Below are positions 1-5,228 of a stretch of 7,907 nucleotides of DNA, one piece after another; position 1 is the first letter of the stretch; every line of letters starts with the position of its first letter. The stretch covers positions 1 to 7,907 of the forward strand of contig JASIJN010000203.1 of NCBI GenBank assembly GCA_030050125.1. Direction: 5' to 3'. A model generated the notes under the pieces. That model was not told the DNA's origin. It saw only the letters and a program-made list of their open reading frames with translations, and searched no databases. The translations under genes were made by a program, and so were the position numbers. The DNA is from Streptosporangiaceae bacterium. Its GTDB lineage: Bacteria > Actinomycetota > Actinomycetes > Streptosporangiales > Streptosporangiaceae.

Positions 1-366
1 CCGCTCCCCGGCCACCGCCTCCGGGCGGAACTCGCCCGGCTCCCCCCGGGCCCGGGCCGGGTCCGGGCCCGGCGCGCCGCCCGCCGTCCGGCCGTCGGCG
101 GCGTAGTCGAGCCGCCCGAAGAACAGCGGCGTGTCCGGCAGGTCGATGAGCGCCTGGGCCCGGCGGTACAGGTCGGCCTTCAGGTACTCCTCGGACACCC
201 GGTCACCGCCGAGCGCGCGCAGCGAGAGCACGTTCTCGCGCATGAGCCGCAGGTACTCGCGCGAACGGCGCAGGTGATCCCGCTCGGCCGCAAGGACCGG
301 ATCGTCGTCGTCTTCGGAGGGCGGGCCGGGCTGACCCGCCCGCGCCGGGCTGCTGGCCGGGGGCAT
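1..366 (-). CDS. HelD/HelR-like RNA polymerase-associated ATPase (UvrD-like superfamily 1), N-terminal part, cut by window edge
   Basis: Only the first 122 codons are present; the frame is open to the left edge. The ATG at 364–366 has a strong ribosome binding site, GGAGGAA (372–378), five bases upstream. After an acidic and Pro-rich lead (residues 1–23, with four Asp in a row at 19–22) comes a helical, charged segment (about 24–75) containing LAAERDHLRRSREYL and LPDTPLFFGRLDY (76–88). The A-E-x-x-x-L helix followed by T-P-L-x-F-G-R-L-D is what I recognise from the N-terminus of actinobacterial HelD-type proteins. These bind core RNA polymerase and use ATP to release stalled complexes; the HelR branch contributes to rifamycin tolerance. 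The Walker motifs lie outside the window, so the family call rests on the N-terminus alone. Residues 90–122 are a Gly/Pro/Ala/Arg-rich stretch, perhaps a linker insertion. The gene lies 107 bases after the stop of the preceding gene and seems to have its own promoter. Confidence 0.7.
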   Translation of the reverse strand, partial: MPPASSPARAGQPGPPSEDDDDPVLAAERDHLRRSREYLRLMRENVLSLRALGGDRVSEEYLKADLYRRAQALIDLPDTPLFFGRLDYAADGRTAGGAPGPDPARARGEPGEFRPEAVAGER

Positions 367-371
367 GACTG

Positions 372-378
372 TTCCTCC
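372..378 (-). promoter_or_regulatory. Ribosome binding site of the HelD-like gene
   Basis: On the minus strand GGAGGAA lies five bases before the ATG at 366. It is the best Shine-Dalgarno match in the window and fixes this start, although the open frame has other Met codons downstream (for example residue 42). Confidence 0.8.
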
Positions 379-389
379 GTGGGATCTCG

Positions 390-401
390 CACGGCACCGT
401 G
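390..401. promoter_or_regulatory. Small inverted repeat in the leader of the HelD-like gene
   Basis: CACGG-CA-CCGTG is a perfect dyad of two five-base arms. It lies between the candidate -10 element and the ribosome binding site. It could be an operator half-site pair or a leader hairpin; a short dyad like this also arises by chance in GC-rich DNA. Confidence 0.25.
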
Positions 402-418
402 ACACAAGGGCCAAAGAC

Positions 419-446
419 ATTAGCAAAATCGGCCCGGGCCGGTCAC
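419..446 (-). promoter_or_regulatory. Candidate promoter for the HelD-like gene
   Basis: Minus-strand GTGACC (441–446) and GCTAAT (419–424) are separated by 16 bases and each matches the sigma-70-type consensus at four of six positions. They lie in one of the few AT-richer patches of the window (about 411–430). The spacer contains a perfect 12-base palindrome, CGGCCCGGGCCG (430–441), which overlaps the -35 element by one base. A start point near 412 would give a 5' leader of about 45 bases. This is inferred from sequence only. Confidence 0.35.
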
Positions 447-473
447 CTTAGTTTCCGGCGGCAGGCGGCCCGG

Positions 474-1475
474 CTACCAGGCCCAGTAGAAGCCCGCCAC
501 GGTCTTCTCGATGAACCTCAGATAGCGGTGCACCGAGTTCTGGGCATCCAGCGTGACCGCCTCCTGCTCGAGGATGTCTCCTTCCACCCCGTCCCAGGTG
601 GCCCACCAGACGCCAGCGGGCAGCTTGCTGGGATGGAACTCGACGCGCATGTCGAAGTTCTCCATCCGTCCCATGACCGCGCGCCGGTACTCCCGCTCGC
701 TAGGATCCTGCGGGTCTCCCGGGTACTGGTAGGTGGTCCAGTACTCGAGCGTGGAGGTCTCGCCCGCGTCCAGGGTGCGGGCCAGCGTGATGTAGGTGAC
801 GAACAGGTCCTCGCTGACCTGGTACAAGTCACCGGTCAGCTCGGTGCAGCCCTGCCCCACCTCGAGTGTCAGCGCCTTGGTGTCGTAAAGGAACGGGATC
901 CGGTCCAGCCCGTCCGCGACGGCCTCGATGACCTGAAGGGTGCGGCTGCGGGCTGGCAGGCCCGCGGCTCCGACCGTGACATGGTCGTGCAGGGACAGCG
1001 TCTGATGGCGGCGCGGCCCGATGGACGTGTGCAGTTCCTGCTCTGTCCGCGGCGTCATCGCGCGAGGGCCGGACAGCACGCTGATCGTGCCCGAGCCCTC
1101 CCAGAGCCGCCAGAGCCGGTCGGCCTCGGCGTCGGAGAACCCGAACGCGTCGATGAACAGCGACAGCGTGGACCGGCTGAGCAGCCTGCCGGACAGCGCG
1201 CGGGAGACGGTGTCCTTGAGCTGATGCGGCAGCACGTCCACGTCGCCGGGCACCCGCGGATAGCTCCACAGCCTGCGGGCCAGCACCTCGGCCACGGCGA
1301 GCTGGGTGATCTCGCCCGATCTGGCCCGCACCACGTGCTGCTCCCACAGCCGCCGGTACCCGCCCGGCCGCTGCAGGAGCTCGTGCAGGTAAGCGGATGC
1401 GGCCCGGCGGCCGGCCGCTGACGGGGTCTCGCTCACCGATCTGGGTCCTTGCCCTGTGCGAACTAAGTGCGACAT
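474..1475 (-). CDS. Uncharacterised actinobacterial protein with possible N-terminal HTH-like helical domain
   Basis: A 333-residue protein with no signal peptide or membrane segment, probably cytosolic. The N-terminal half (about 25–130) is helical; the segment LSRSTLSLFIDAFGFSDAEADRLWRLWE (99–126) resembles the end of Cro/C1-type (XRE) domains of actinobacterial regulators, where a short helix precedes an L-W-x-x-W/L-E tail. This is only a resemblance. The C-terminal half (about 155–333) looks beta-rich and aromatic, with VEFHPSKLPAGVWWATWD (278–295), VTLDAQNSVHRYL (307–319) and the C-terminal FYWAW. I recall similar unnamed proteins from Streptosporangiales and Frankia but know no function. 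The ATG at 1475 has a poor ribosome binding site (AAGG, ten bases away); a GTG at 1434–1436 (codon 14, giving VSETPSAAG) is about as good, with AAGGA ten bases upstream. The stop is TAG. The gene lies 114 bases after the GNAT gene, behind tandem hairpins, so it may be a separate transcription unit. Confidence 0.7.
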   Translation of the reverse strand: MSHLVRTGQGPRSVSETPSAAGRRAASAYLHELLQRPGGYRRLWEQHVVRARSGEITQLAVAEVLARRLWSYPRVPGDVDVLPHQLKDTVSRALSGRLLSRSTLSLFIDAFGFSDAEADRLWRLWEGSGTISVLSGPRAMTPRTEQELHTSIGPRRHQTLSLHDHVTVGAAGLPARSRTLQVIEAVADGLDRIPFLYDTKALTLEVGQGCTELTGDLYQVSEDLFVTYITLARTLDAGETSTLEYWTTYQYPGDPQDPSEREYRRAVMGRMENFDMRVEFHPSKLPAGVWWATWDGVEGDILEQEAVTLDAQNSVHRYLRFIEKTVAGFYWAW

Positions 1476-1534
1476 CTAGCAGCTACCTTACGGGCATGCC
1501 CCGAACGTAGGTGGCTAGCCGGTGATAGGGGGGC

Positions 1535-1573
1535 GGGCCCGTCGCAACTGCGGCGGGCCCGACATATGTCGGG
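1535..1573 (-). terminator. Two overlapping hairpins after the GNAT gene, terminator-like
   Basis: In minus-strand order, 17 bases after the GNAT stop, there is a perfect 16-base palindrome CCCGACATATGTCGGG (1558–1573). It is followed directly, sharing three bases, by a stem of 11-base arms (1550–1560 and 1535–1545) with one mismatch and a four-base loop. There is no U-tract, as is common for actinobacterial terminators. The two structures share 1558–1560 and so compete. The AT-centred palindrome could instead be an operator for the next gene, whose start lies about 80 bases downstream. Confidence 0.45.
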
Positions 1574-1589
1574 GACGTGGCGTTACGGT

Positions 1590-2447
1590 TCAGAACAGGA
1601 CCGACATGAACGTGCCGGCCTCGGTGAATCCCACTCGCCGGTACGCGGCGCGCGCCGGCAGGTTGAAATCGTTGACGTAGAGGGAGACGACCGGCGCGAC
1701 CGACTTCAGCGCGGCGGCCACGACCGCGGCCATCCCGCGCGAGGCGTGCCCGCGGCCACGCAGTTCCGGCGGCACCCAGACCCCCTGAACCTGGCAGGCC
1801 AGCGGGGTCACCGCGCCGATCTCGGCCTTGAAGATCACCTGGCCGTTCTCGATCCGCGCGTACGAGCGGCCGCCGCGGATCAGCTCGCCCACGCGGGCCC
1901 GGTAGGCCGCTCCGCCGTCCGGCCCGACCGGGGACACCCCGACCTCCTCGGTGAACATCGCGATGGACGCGGGCAGCAGGGTCTCCACCTCGTTCGGCCG
2001 GACCAGGCGCACCTGCGAATCGGGCGGGACCAGCGGATCGGTGGAGATGGCCATGACCGGCTGCGCCGCCCTGATCTCGCGAGGCCGGCCCCAGTACGGC
2101 GACAGCAGCGCCCACAGTTCCTGCACCTGCTCGGCCGGCCCGACGATCGAAGAACAGCGGCGGCCCTGCAGCCTGGCCCGCTCCGCGAACGCGGCCACGG
2201 CCCCCGGGGTGGCGGCCACCGGGACGAGGTTGGCGCCGGAGTAGCACAGCGACGTCATCCGCCCCGACTCCAGGTATCCCCACATCTGGGCGCCAAGCCG
2301 CCCCGGGTCCACCCCGGCGGCGTGTACCCGCGAGCTGACGAAGACGTTCGTAACCGCATCGCGGTCGCAGATGTCGAGCACCTCGTCCAGATCGCGATCA
2401 TTCAGCAGGCGCAGCGATGATGACCGCCATGCCCTGGTGCGCAGCAC
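1590..2447 (-). CDS. GNAT-family N-acetyltransferase with N-terminal DUF4081 domain (Rv2867c-like)
   Basis: A 285-residue cytosolic protein. The N-terminal part (about 10–135) is the DUF4081-type domain, with VTNVFVSSRV (32–41), LGAQMWGY (51–58), CYSGANLVPV (68–77) and RRCSSIVGP (96–104). The C-terminal part (about 145–285) is a GNAT fold: the acetyl-CoA pyrophosphate-binding motif is QGVWVPPELRGRGHA (221–235), and LYVNDFNLPARAAYRRVGF (256–274) is the usual last helix and strand. Length and order match the protein encoded next to ispG in M. tuberculosis and Streptomyces. The acceptor substrate is unknown to me, and its link with the MEP genes rests on conserved neighbourhood alone. The start is GTG at 2445–2447, with only a weak GAGAG just upstream; family N-termini begin close to here. 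The stop is TGA. A 60-base gap with a strong hairpin separates it from the hydrolase gene. Confidence 0.9.
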   Translation of the reverse strand: MLRTRAWRSSSLRLLNDRDLDEVLDICDRDAVTNVFVSSRVHAAGVDPGRLGAQMWGYLESGRMTSLCYSGANLVPVAATPGAVAAFAERARLQGRRCSSIVGPAEQVQELWALLSPYWGRPREIRAAQPVMAISTDPLVPPDSQVRLVRPNEVETLLPASIAMFTEEVGVSPVGPDGGAAYRARVGELIRGGRSYARIENGQVIFKAEIGAVTPLACQVQGVWVPPELRGRGHASRGMAAVVAAALKSVAPVVSLYVNDFNLPARAAYRRVGFTEAGTFMSVLF

Positions 2448-2468
2448 GCTCTCAGGGTATCGGCATCG

Positions 2469-2503
2469 GGCCGGCCGCCGCTGGAGGGCGTCCCTCGCCG
2501 GCC
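2469..2503 (-). terminator. Nested hairpin between hydrolase and GNAT genes, possible terminator or attenuator
   Basis: Four bases after the hydrolase stop (2508) the minus strand can form an outer seven-base-pair stem GGCCGGC/GCCGGCC (2497–2503 with 2469–2475). An inner stem GAGGG/CCCTC (2492–2496 with 2484–2488) has a three-base loop and stacks directly on one arm; eight unpaired bases lie on the other side. There is no U-tract. It may end or reduce transcription before the GNAT gene. Confidence 0.5.
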
Positions 2504-2507
2504 AGGC

Positions 2508-4034
2508 TCAGCCGTTCGGCGTGGGGTCGGGGACCGCCGGGCAGGTCGCGTTGACCAGGCCTGGATGGTCCGGCAGGGCCCCGGTGGCCAGGTACCGGTT
2601 CAGGTAGCCGTCCACGCACTCGTTCGGCGGGTCGGCGAGCGACTGGCCGTGGTTGCCGCCGCCCTCCACCACCACCATCCGGGCGCTGGGCAGCAGCTGG
2701 TGCGCCGCCTGCGCGCCAGCGTACGGAGTGGCGGCGTCCAGCGTGCCCTGCAGCATCAAGATCCCGGGCAGCCCGGCACCCTTGATCTGCAGCGGCTTCG
2801 CCGGGCCCTTCACCGGCCAGAACGCGCACGCCGCGTTGTACCAGGCGTTGTCCCATGCCTCGAACGGCGCGGTGTCGTAGACCTGCTCGGTCGCGGTCTC
2901 CCACGTCGACCAGCTCCGCGGCCAGCTCACGTCGCTGCACTCGACGGCGTTGTAGACCGCGAACTCGTTCTCGTTCTGGGTGCCCTCCTGGTCATACTGG
3001 GAGACCATCTGGCTGGTCGAGTGACCGTTCAGGTAGGCGGCCAGCGCGGCGGCCAGGCCAGGCCAGTAGCTGTCGTCGTAGCCGCCGATCAGGAACGTAT
3101 CGTCGAACTCGTCCGGGCCTATCTCCGGCTGGCCGGACGGGCCGGGGATGGGGTGCGTCTCCAGGTCCGAGCGCGCGGCATACCAGCTGTCGCTGACCTG
3201 AGCGGCGGTCGCGCCGAGGTGATACACGCTGTCGTAGGAGGCGATCCAGGCGAAGAACGCCTCGAGCCGGGACTGGAACGCGTAGTCCTGCTCGATGTTG
3301 TCGGTCCACCACACGCCCTGCGGTTCGACCGTGCTGTCCAGCACCATGCGCCGCACCCGGTGCGGGAACAGCGTCGCGTACACCTGCCCGATGTAGGTGC
3401 CGTACGAGTAGCCGAGGTAGCTGATCTGCTGCTGACCCAGCGCCGCGCGGATCGAGTCCAGGTCGCGGGCGATGTCCTCGGTGGTCATGTACGGCAGCAG
3501 CCAGCCGTACTTCTTCTCGCAGTCGGCGGCATACATCTTGGCCCGGTTCTCGTTGGCCTGCTCGTCCGCTGAGCTGACCGGGATGTAGTCGGGCCTCGCC
3601 TGGGAGAAGAACGACGGGTCGCAGCTCAGCGACGGCACCGACGCTCCGACGCCCCTGGTGTCGAAGCCGACGATGTCATACTCGGACGCGACCGACGGGT
3701 CCAGGCCCTCGGCCACGAAGGCGGCCAGGCCGAGGCCGGAGCCGCCGGGACCGCCCGGATTGACCAGGAGCACGCCCTGCCGCTTGTCGGCCGGCGCGGT
3801 GGCCGGCACCTCGGACAGCGCCAGCGTGATCTTCCTGCCCTGCGGGCGGCTGTAGTCCAGCGGGACCTGCAGACTGCCGCACAGCAGCGACGCGCCCTGC
3901 GCGGTGCACGGGTGCCAGCTCACCCCGGTCGCCGCGGACCCGCCCGGGGCGTCGGGCGACGTCGCTCCCGATACGCCGGTGCACCCGGCGAGGGCGAAGG
4001 CGGCGGCCAGCGCGAGCGGCAGCAGGCGTCTCAT
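2508..4034 (-). CDS. Secreted alpha/beta-hydrolase lipoprotein, TAP/SlpD-SlpE type (tripeptidyl aminopeptidase-like)
   Basis: A 508-residue exported enzyme. Residues 1–18 (two Arg, a hydrophobic run, then LAGC) are a lipoprotein signal with lipobox Cys18, followed by a Ser/Gly/Ala-rich tether, so the mature protein should be anchored outside the membrane. The alpha/beta-hydrolase fold starts near 50. NPGGPGGSG (92–100) is the oxyanion-loop motif, GFDTRGVG (123–130) is typical of the family, and GYSYG (208–212) is the nucleophile elbow with Ser210. The TAP-like C-terminal domain (about 395–500) contains LQGTLDAATPY (428–438) with probable catalytic Asp433, and GGGNHGQS (458–465) with His462. 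Relatives in Streptomyces remove tripeptides or short peptides from proteins outside the cell; the substrate here cannot be told, and ester hydrolysis is possible. GGATGG five bases before the ATG is a fair ribosome binding site. The gene follows ispG by 44 bases on the same strand, and the pathway link is unclear. The stop is TGA. Confidence 0.93.
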   Translation of the reverse strand: MRRLLPLALAAAFALAGCTGVSGATSPDAPGGSAATGVSWHPCTAQGASLLCGSLQVPLDYSRPQGRKITLALSEVPATAPADKRQGVLLVNPGGPGGSGLGLAAFVAEGLDPSVASEYDIVGFDTRGVGASVPSLSCDPSFFSQARPDYIPVSSADEQANENRAKMYAADCEKKYGWLLPYMTTEDIARDLDSIRAALGQQQISYLGYSYGTYIGQVYATLFPHRVRRMVLDSTVEPQGVWWTDNIEQDYAFQSRLEAFFAWIASYDSVYHLGATAAQVSDSWYAARSDLETHPIPGPSGQPEIGPDEFDDTFLIGGYDDSYWPGLAAALAAYLNGHSTSQMVSQYDQEGTQNENEFAVYNAVECSDVSWPRSWSTWETATEQVYDTAPFEAWDNAWYNAACAFWPVKGPAKPLQIKGAGLPGILMLQGTLDAATPYAGAQAAHQLLPSARMVVVEGGGNHGQSLADPPNECVDGYLNRYLATGALPDHPGLVNATCPAVPDPTPNG

Positions 4035-4050
4035 GAGGCCATCCTGCCCG

Positions 4051-4056
4051 ATTATG
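4051..4056 (-). promoter_or_regulatory. Possible -10 element before the hydrolase gene
   Basis: Minus-strand CATAAT stands out in the GC-rich gap between ispG and the hydrolase, 16 bases before the hydrolase ATG. No clear -35 hexamer lies 16–18 bases further upstream. It also forms the loop of a four-base-pair dyad, CCCG/CGGG. If real, it would give the hydrolase its own transcription with a very short leader. Confidence 0.25.
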
Positions 4057-4078
4057 CGGGACCGGCCGGGCGCGGCGA

Positions 4079-5215
4079 TCAGGCCTCCGCCGGCGCGGAG
4101 GCTTCCGCGAGCTTCATCGCCTCTTCGATCAGCGTCTCCACGATCTGCGACTCCGGAACGGTCTTGACGACCTTGCCGCGAACGAAGATCTGCCCCTTGC
4201 CGTTGCCTGACGCCACGCCCAGATCGGCCTCGCGGGCCTCGCCGGGGCCGTTGACCACGCAGCCCATGACCGCGACGCGCAGCGGCACGTCCATGCCGTC
4301 CAGGGCCGCGGTCACCTCGTCGGCCAGCTTGTACACGTCCACCTGGGCCCGGCCTCAGGACGGGCAGGACACGATCTCCAGGCCGCGCTCGCGCATGCCC
4401 AGCGACTCCAGGATCGCGATGCCGACCTTGACCTCCTCGACCGGAGGCGCCGACAGCGACACCCGGATCGTGTCGCCGATACCCTCGGCCAGCAGCGCGC
4501 CAAACGCCACGGCCGACTTCACCGTGCCCTGGAAGGCCGGCCCGGCCTCGGTGACGCCGAGGTGCAGCGGGTAATCACACTTGCTGGCCAGCAGCCGGTA
4601 CGCGTTGATCATCACGACCGGGTCGTGGTGCTTCACCGAGATCTTGATGTCGGTGAAGCCGTGTTCCTCGAACAGCGAGCACTCCCAGAGCGCGGACTCG
4701 ACCAGGGCCTCCGGCGTTGCCTTGCCGTACTTGGCCAGCAGCCGCTTGTCCAGGGAGCCGGCGTTGACGCCGATCCTGATCGGTATCCCGGCGTCCGAGG
4801 CGGCCCGCGCGATCTCGCCGACCTTGTCGTCGAACGTCTTGATGTTGCCCGGGTTGACCCGCACCGCGGCACAGCCCGCGTCGATCGCCGCGAAGACGTA
4901 CTTGGGCTGGAAGTGGATGTCGGCGATCACCGGGATCTGCGACTTGCGGGCGATCTCCGGCAGCGCTTCGGCGTCGTCCTGGGAGGGGACGGCGACCCGG
5001 ACGATCTGGCACCCGGCCGCCGTGAGCTCGGCGATCTGCTGAAGCGTGGCGTTCACGTCCGCGGTGAGGGTCGTGGTCATCGACTGCACCGACACCGGGG
5101 CCCCGCCACCGACTGGCACGGCATGCTTGCCCTTGCCCACCAGCAGCTGCCGGGACGCCCGCCGCTGGGCCAGAGGCTCGGAGGGCACGGAAGGCAAACC
5201 AAGATCAACAGTCAT
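4079..5215 (-). CDS. ispG: IspG (GcpE), 4-hydroxy-3-methylbut-2-en-1-yl diphosphate synthase, with in-frame UGA at an iron-sulfur cluster cysteine
   Basis: IspG reduces MEcPP to HMBPP, the penultimate MEP-pathway step, using a [4Fe-4S] cluster. Residues 1–286 form the TIM-barrel part: VQSMT (43–47), ADIHF (98–102), VRVNPGNI (118–125), [10 protein letters not shown] (146–155), HLGVTEAG (218–225). Codon 287 is TGA (4355–4357). The same frame then continues as [14 protein letters not shown] to [10 protein letters not shown] (317–326), a full C-terminus and a final TGA at 4079–4081. The total of 378 residues is a normal length. The expected motif is S-C-P-S-C-G-R, so TGA replaces the second cluster Cys. 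C284/287/C319/E326 reproduce the spacing of E. coli C270/C273/C305/E312. Codons after the TGA keep the strong G/C third-position bias. I infer selenocysteine insertion; recent mutation or base error remains possible. Stopping at 287 would remove the cluster domain and surely inactivate the enzyme. The start ATG lies 13 bases after rip1, whose stop codon overlaps a TGAGG ribosome binding site. Confidence 0.93.
4303..4354 (-). promoter_or_regulatory. Candidate bacterial SECIS hairpin just downstream of the ispG UGA
   Basis: Numbering bases after the UGA from 1 (base 1 is 4354), two hand folds are possible. Fold A pairs 1–6 with 28–33 (one G·U), then 8 with 27, and 13–15 with 22–24, leaving a six-base apical loop beginning with G16. 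Fold B pairs 5–9 with 48–52, 12–14 with 43–45, and 18–20 with 35–37, leaving a 14-base loop beginning with G21. Bacterial SECIS elements lie directly after the UGA and usually have G in the first two loop positions at roughly this distance. Both upper stems are only three pairs, and the bases are constrained by coding, so the evidence is weak. Confidence 0.3.
4355..4357 (-). other. In-frame TGA at codon 287 of ispG: candidate selenocysteine codon
   Basis: The minus-strand codons read TCC TGC CCG TCC TGA GGC CGG. In IspG proteins this position is a conserved Cys that binds the [4Fe-4S] cluster. A change from TGC or TGT to TGA is a single base. Sec in place of a catalytic or ligand Cys, with an intact frame downstream, is the standard sign used to find selenoproteins. 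The same message ends in TGA at 4079–4081, so any recoding must depend on context. Confidence 0.65.
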
Positions 5216-5228
5216 AACGGGAGTCGCC

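Noticed and set aside
829..1347. Minus-strand frames overlapping real genes in other phases (829–1347, 1483–2283, 2452–2940, 4575–5012, 7327–7764)
   Set aside because: They overlap established genes in another phase and have low-complexity Arg/Pro/Gly/Ala composition with no recognisable domain.
399..1421. Long plus-strand frame of 340 codons, and similar ones at 1467–2420, 2565–3572, 5415–6464 and 6477–7409
   Set aside because: All lie opposite recognised genes or a well-supported frame, encode Arg/Ala/Gly/Pro-rich sequence without family motifs, and arise from the GC bias of the true minus-strand codons.
1492..1501. Ten-base palindrome GGGCATGCCC in the leader of the 474–1475 gene as an operator
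   Set aside because: It is short and expected by chance in GC-rich DNA, with no second copy nearby.
4047..4060. Terminator after ispG formed by CCCG/CGGG around the AT-rich hexamer
   Set aside because: Only four base pairs with a six-base loop and no U-tract; too weak to call.
4079..4342. A separate small gene starting at the GTG at 4340–4342 after the ispG TGA
   Set aside because: It has no ribosome binding site, begins inside the conserved IspG C-terminal domain, and lacks the conserved G-R-A-Q residues encoded between the TGA and this GTG. It is the tail of ispG in the same frame.
4079..5215. ispG as an ordinary decayed pseudogene
   Set aside because: There is one defect only, at exactly a cluster Cys codon, with no frameshift and no loss of codon bias or conserved motifs downstream. 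A very recent mutation or base error is kept as an alternative, not as the main reading.
4079..5215. Genome-wide reassignment of UGA as a sense codon
   Set aside because: TGA ends ispG itself, rip1, the hydrolase and the GNAT gene at their expected C-termini.
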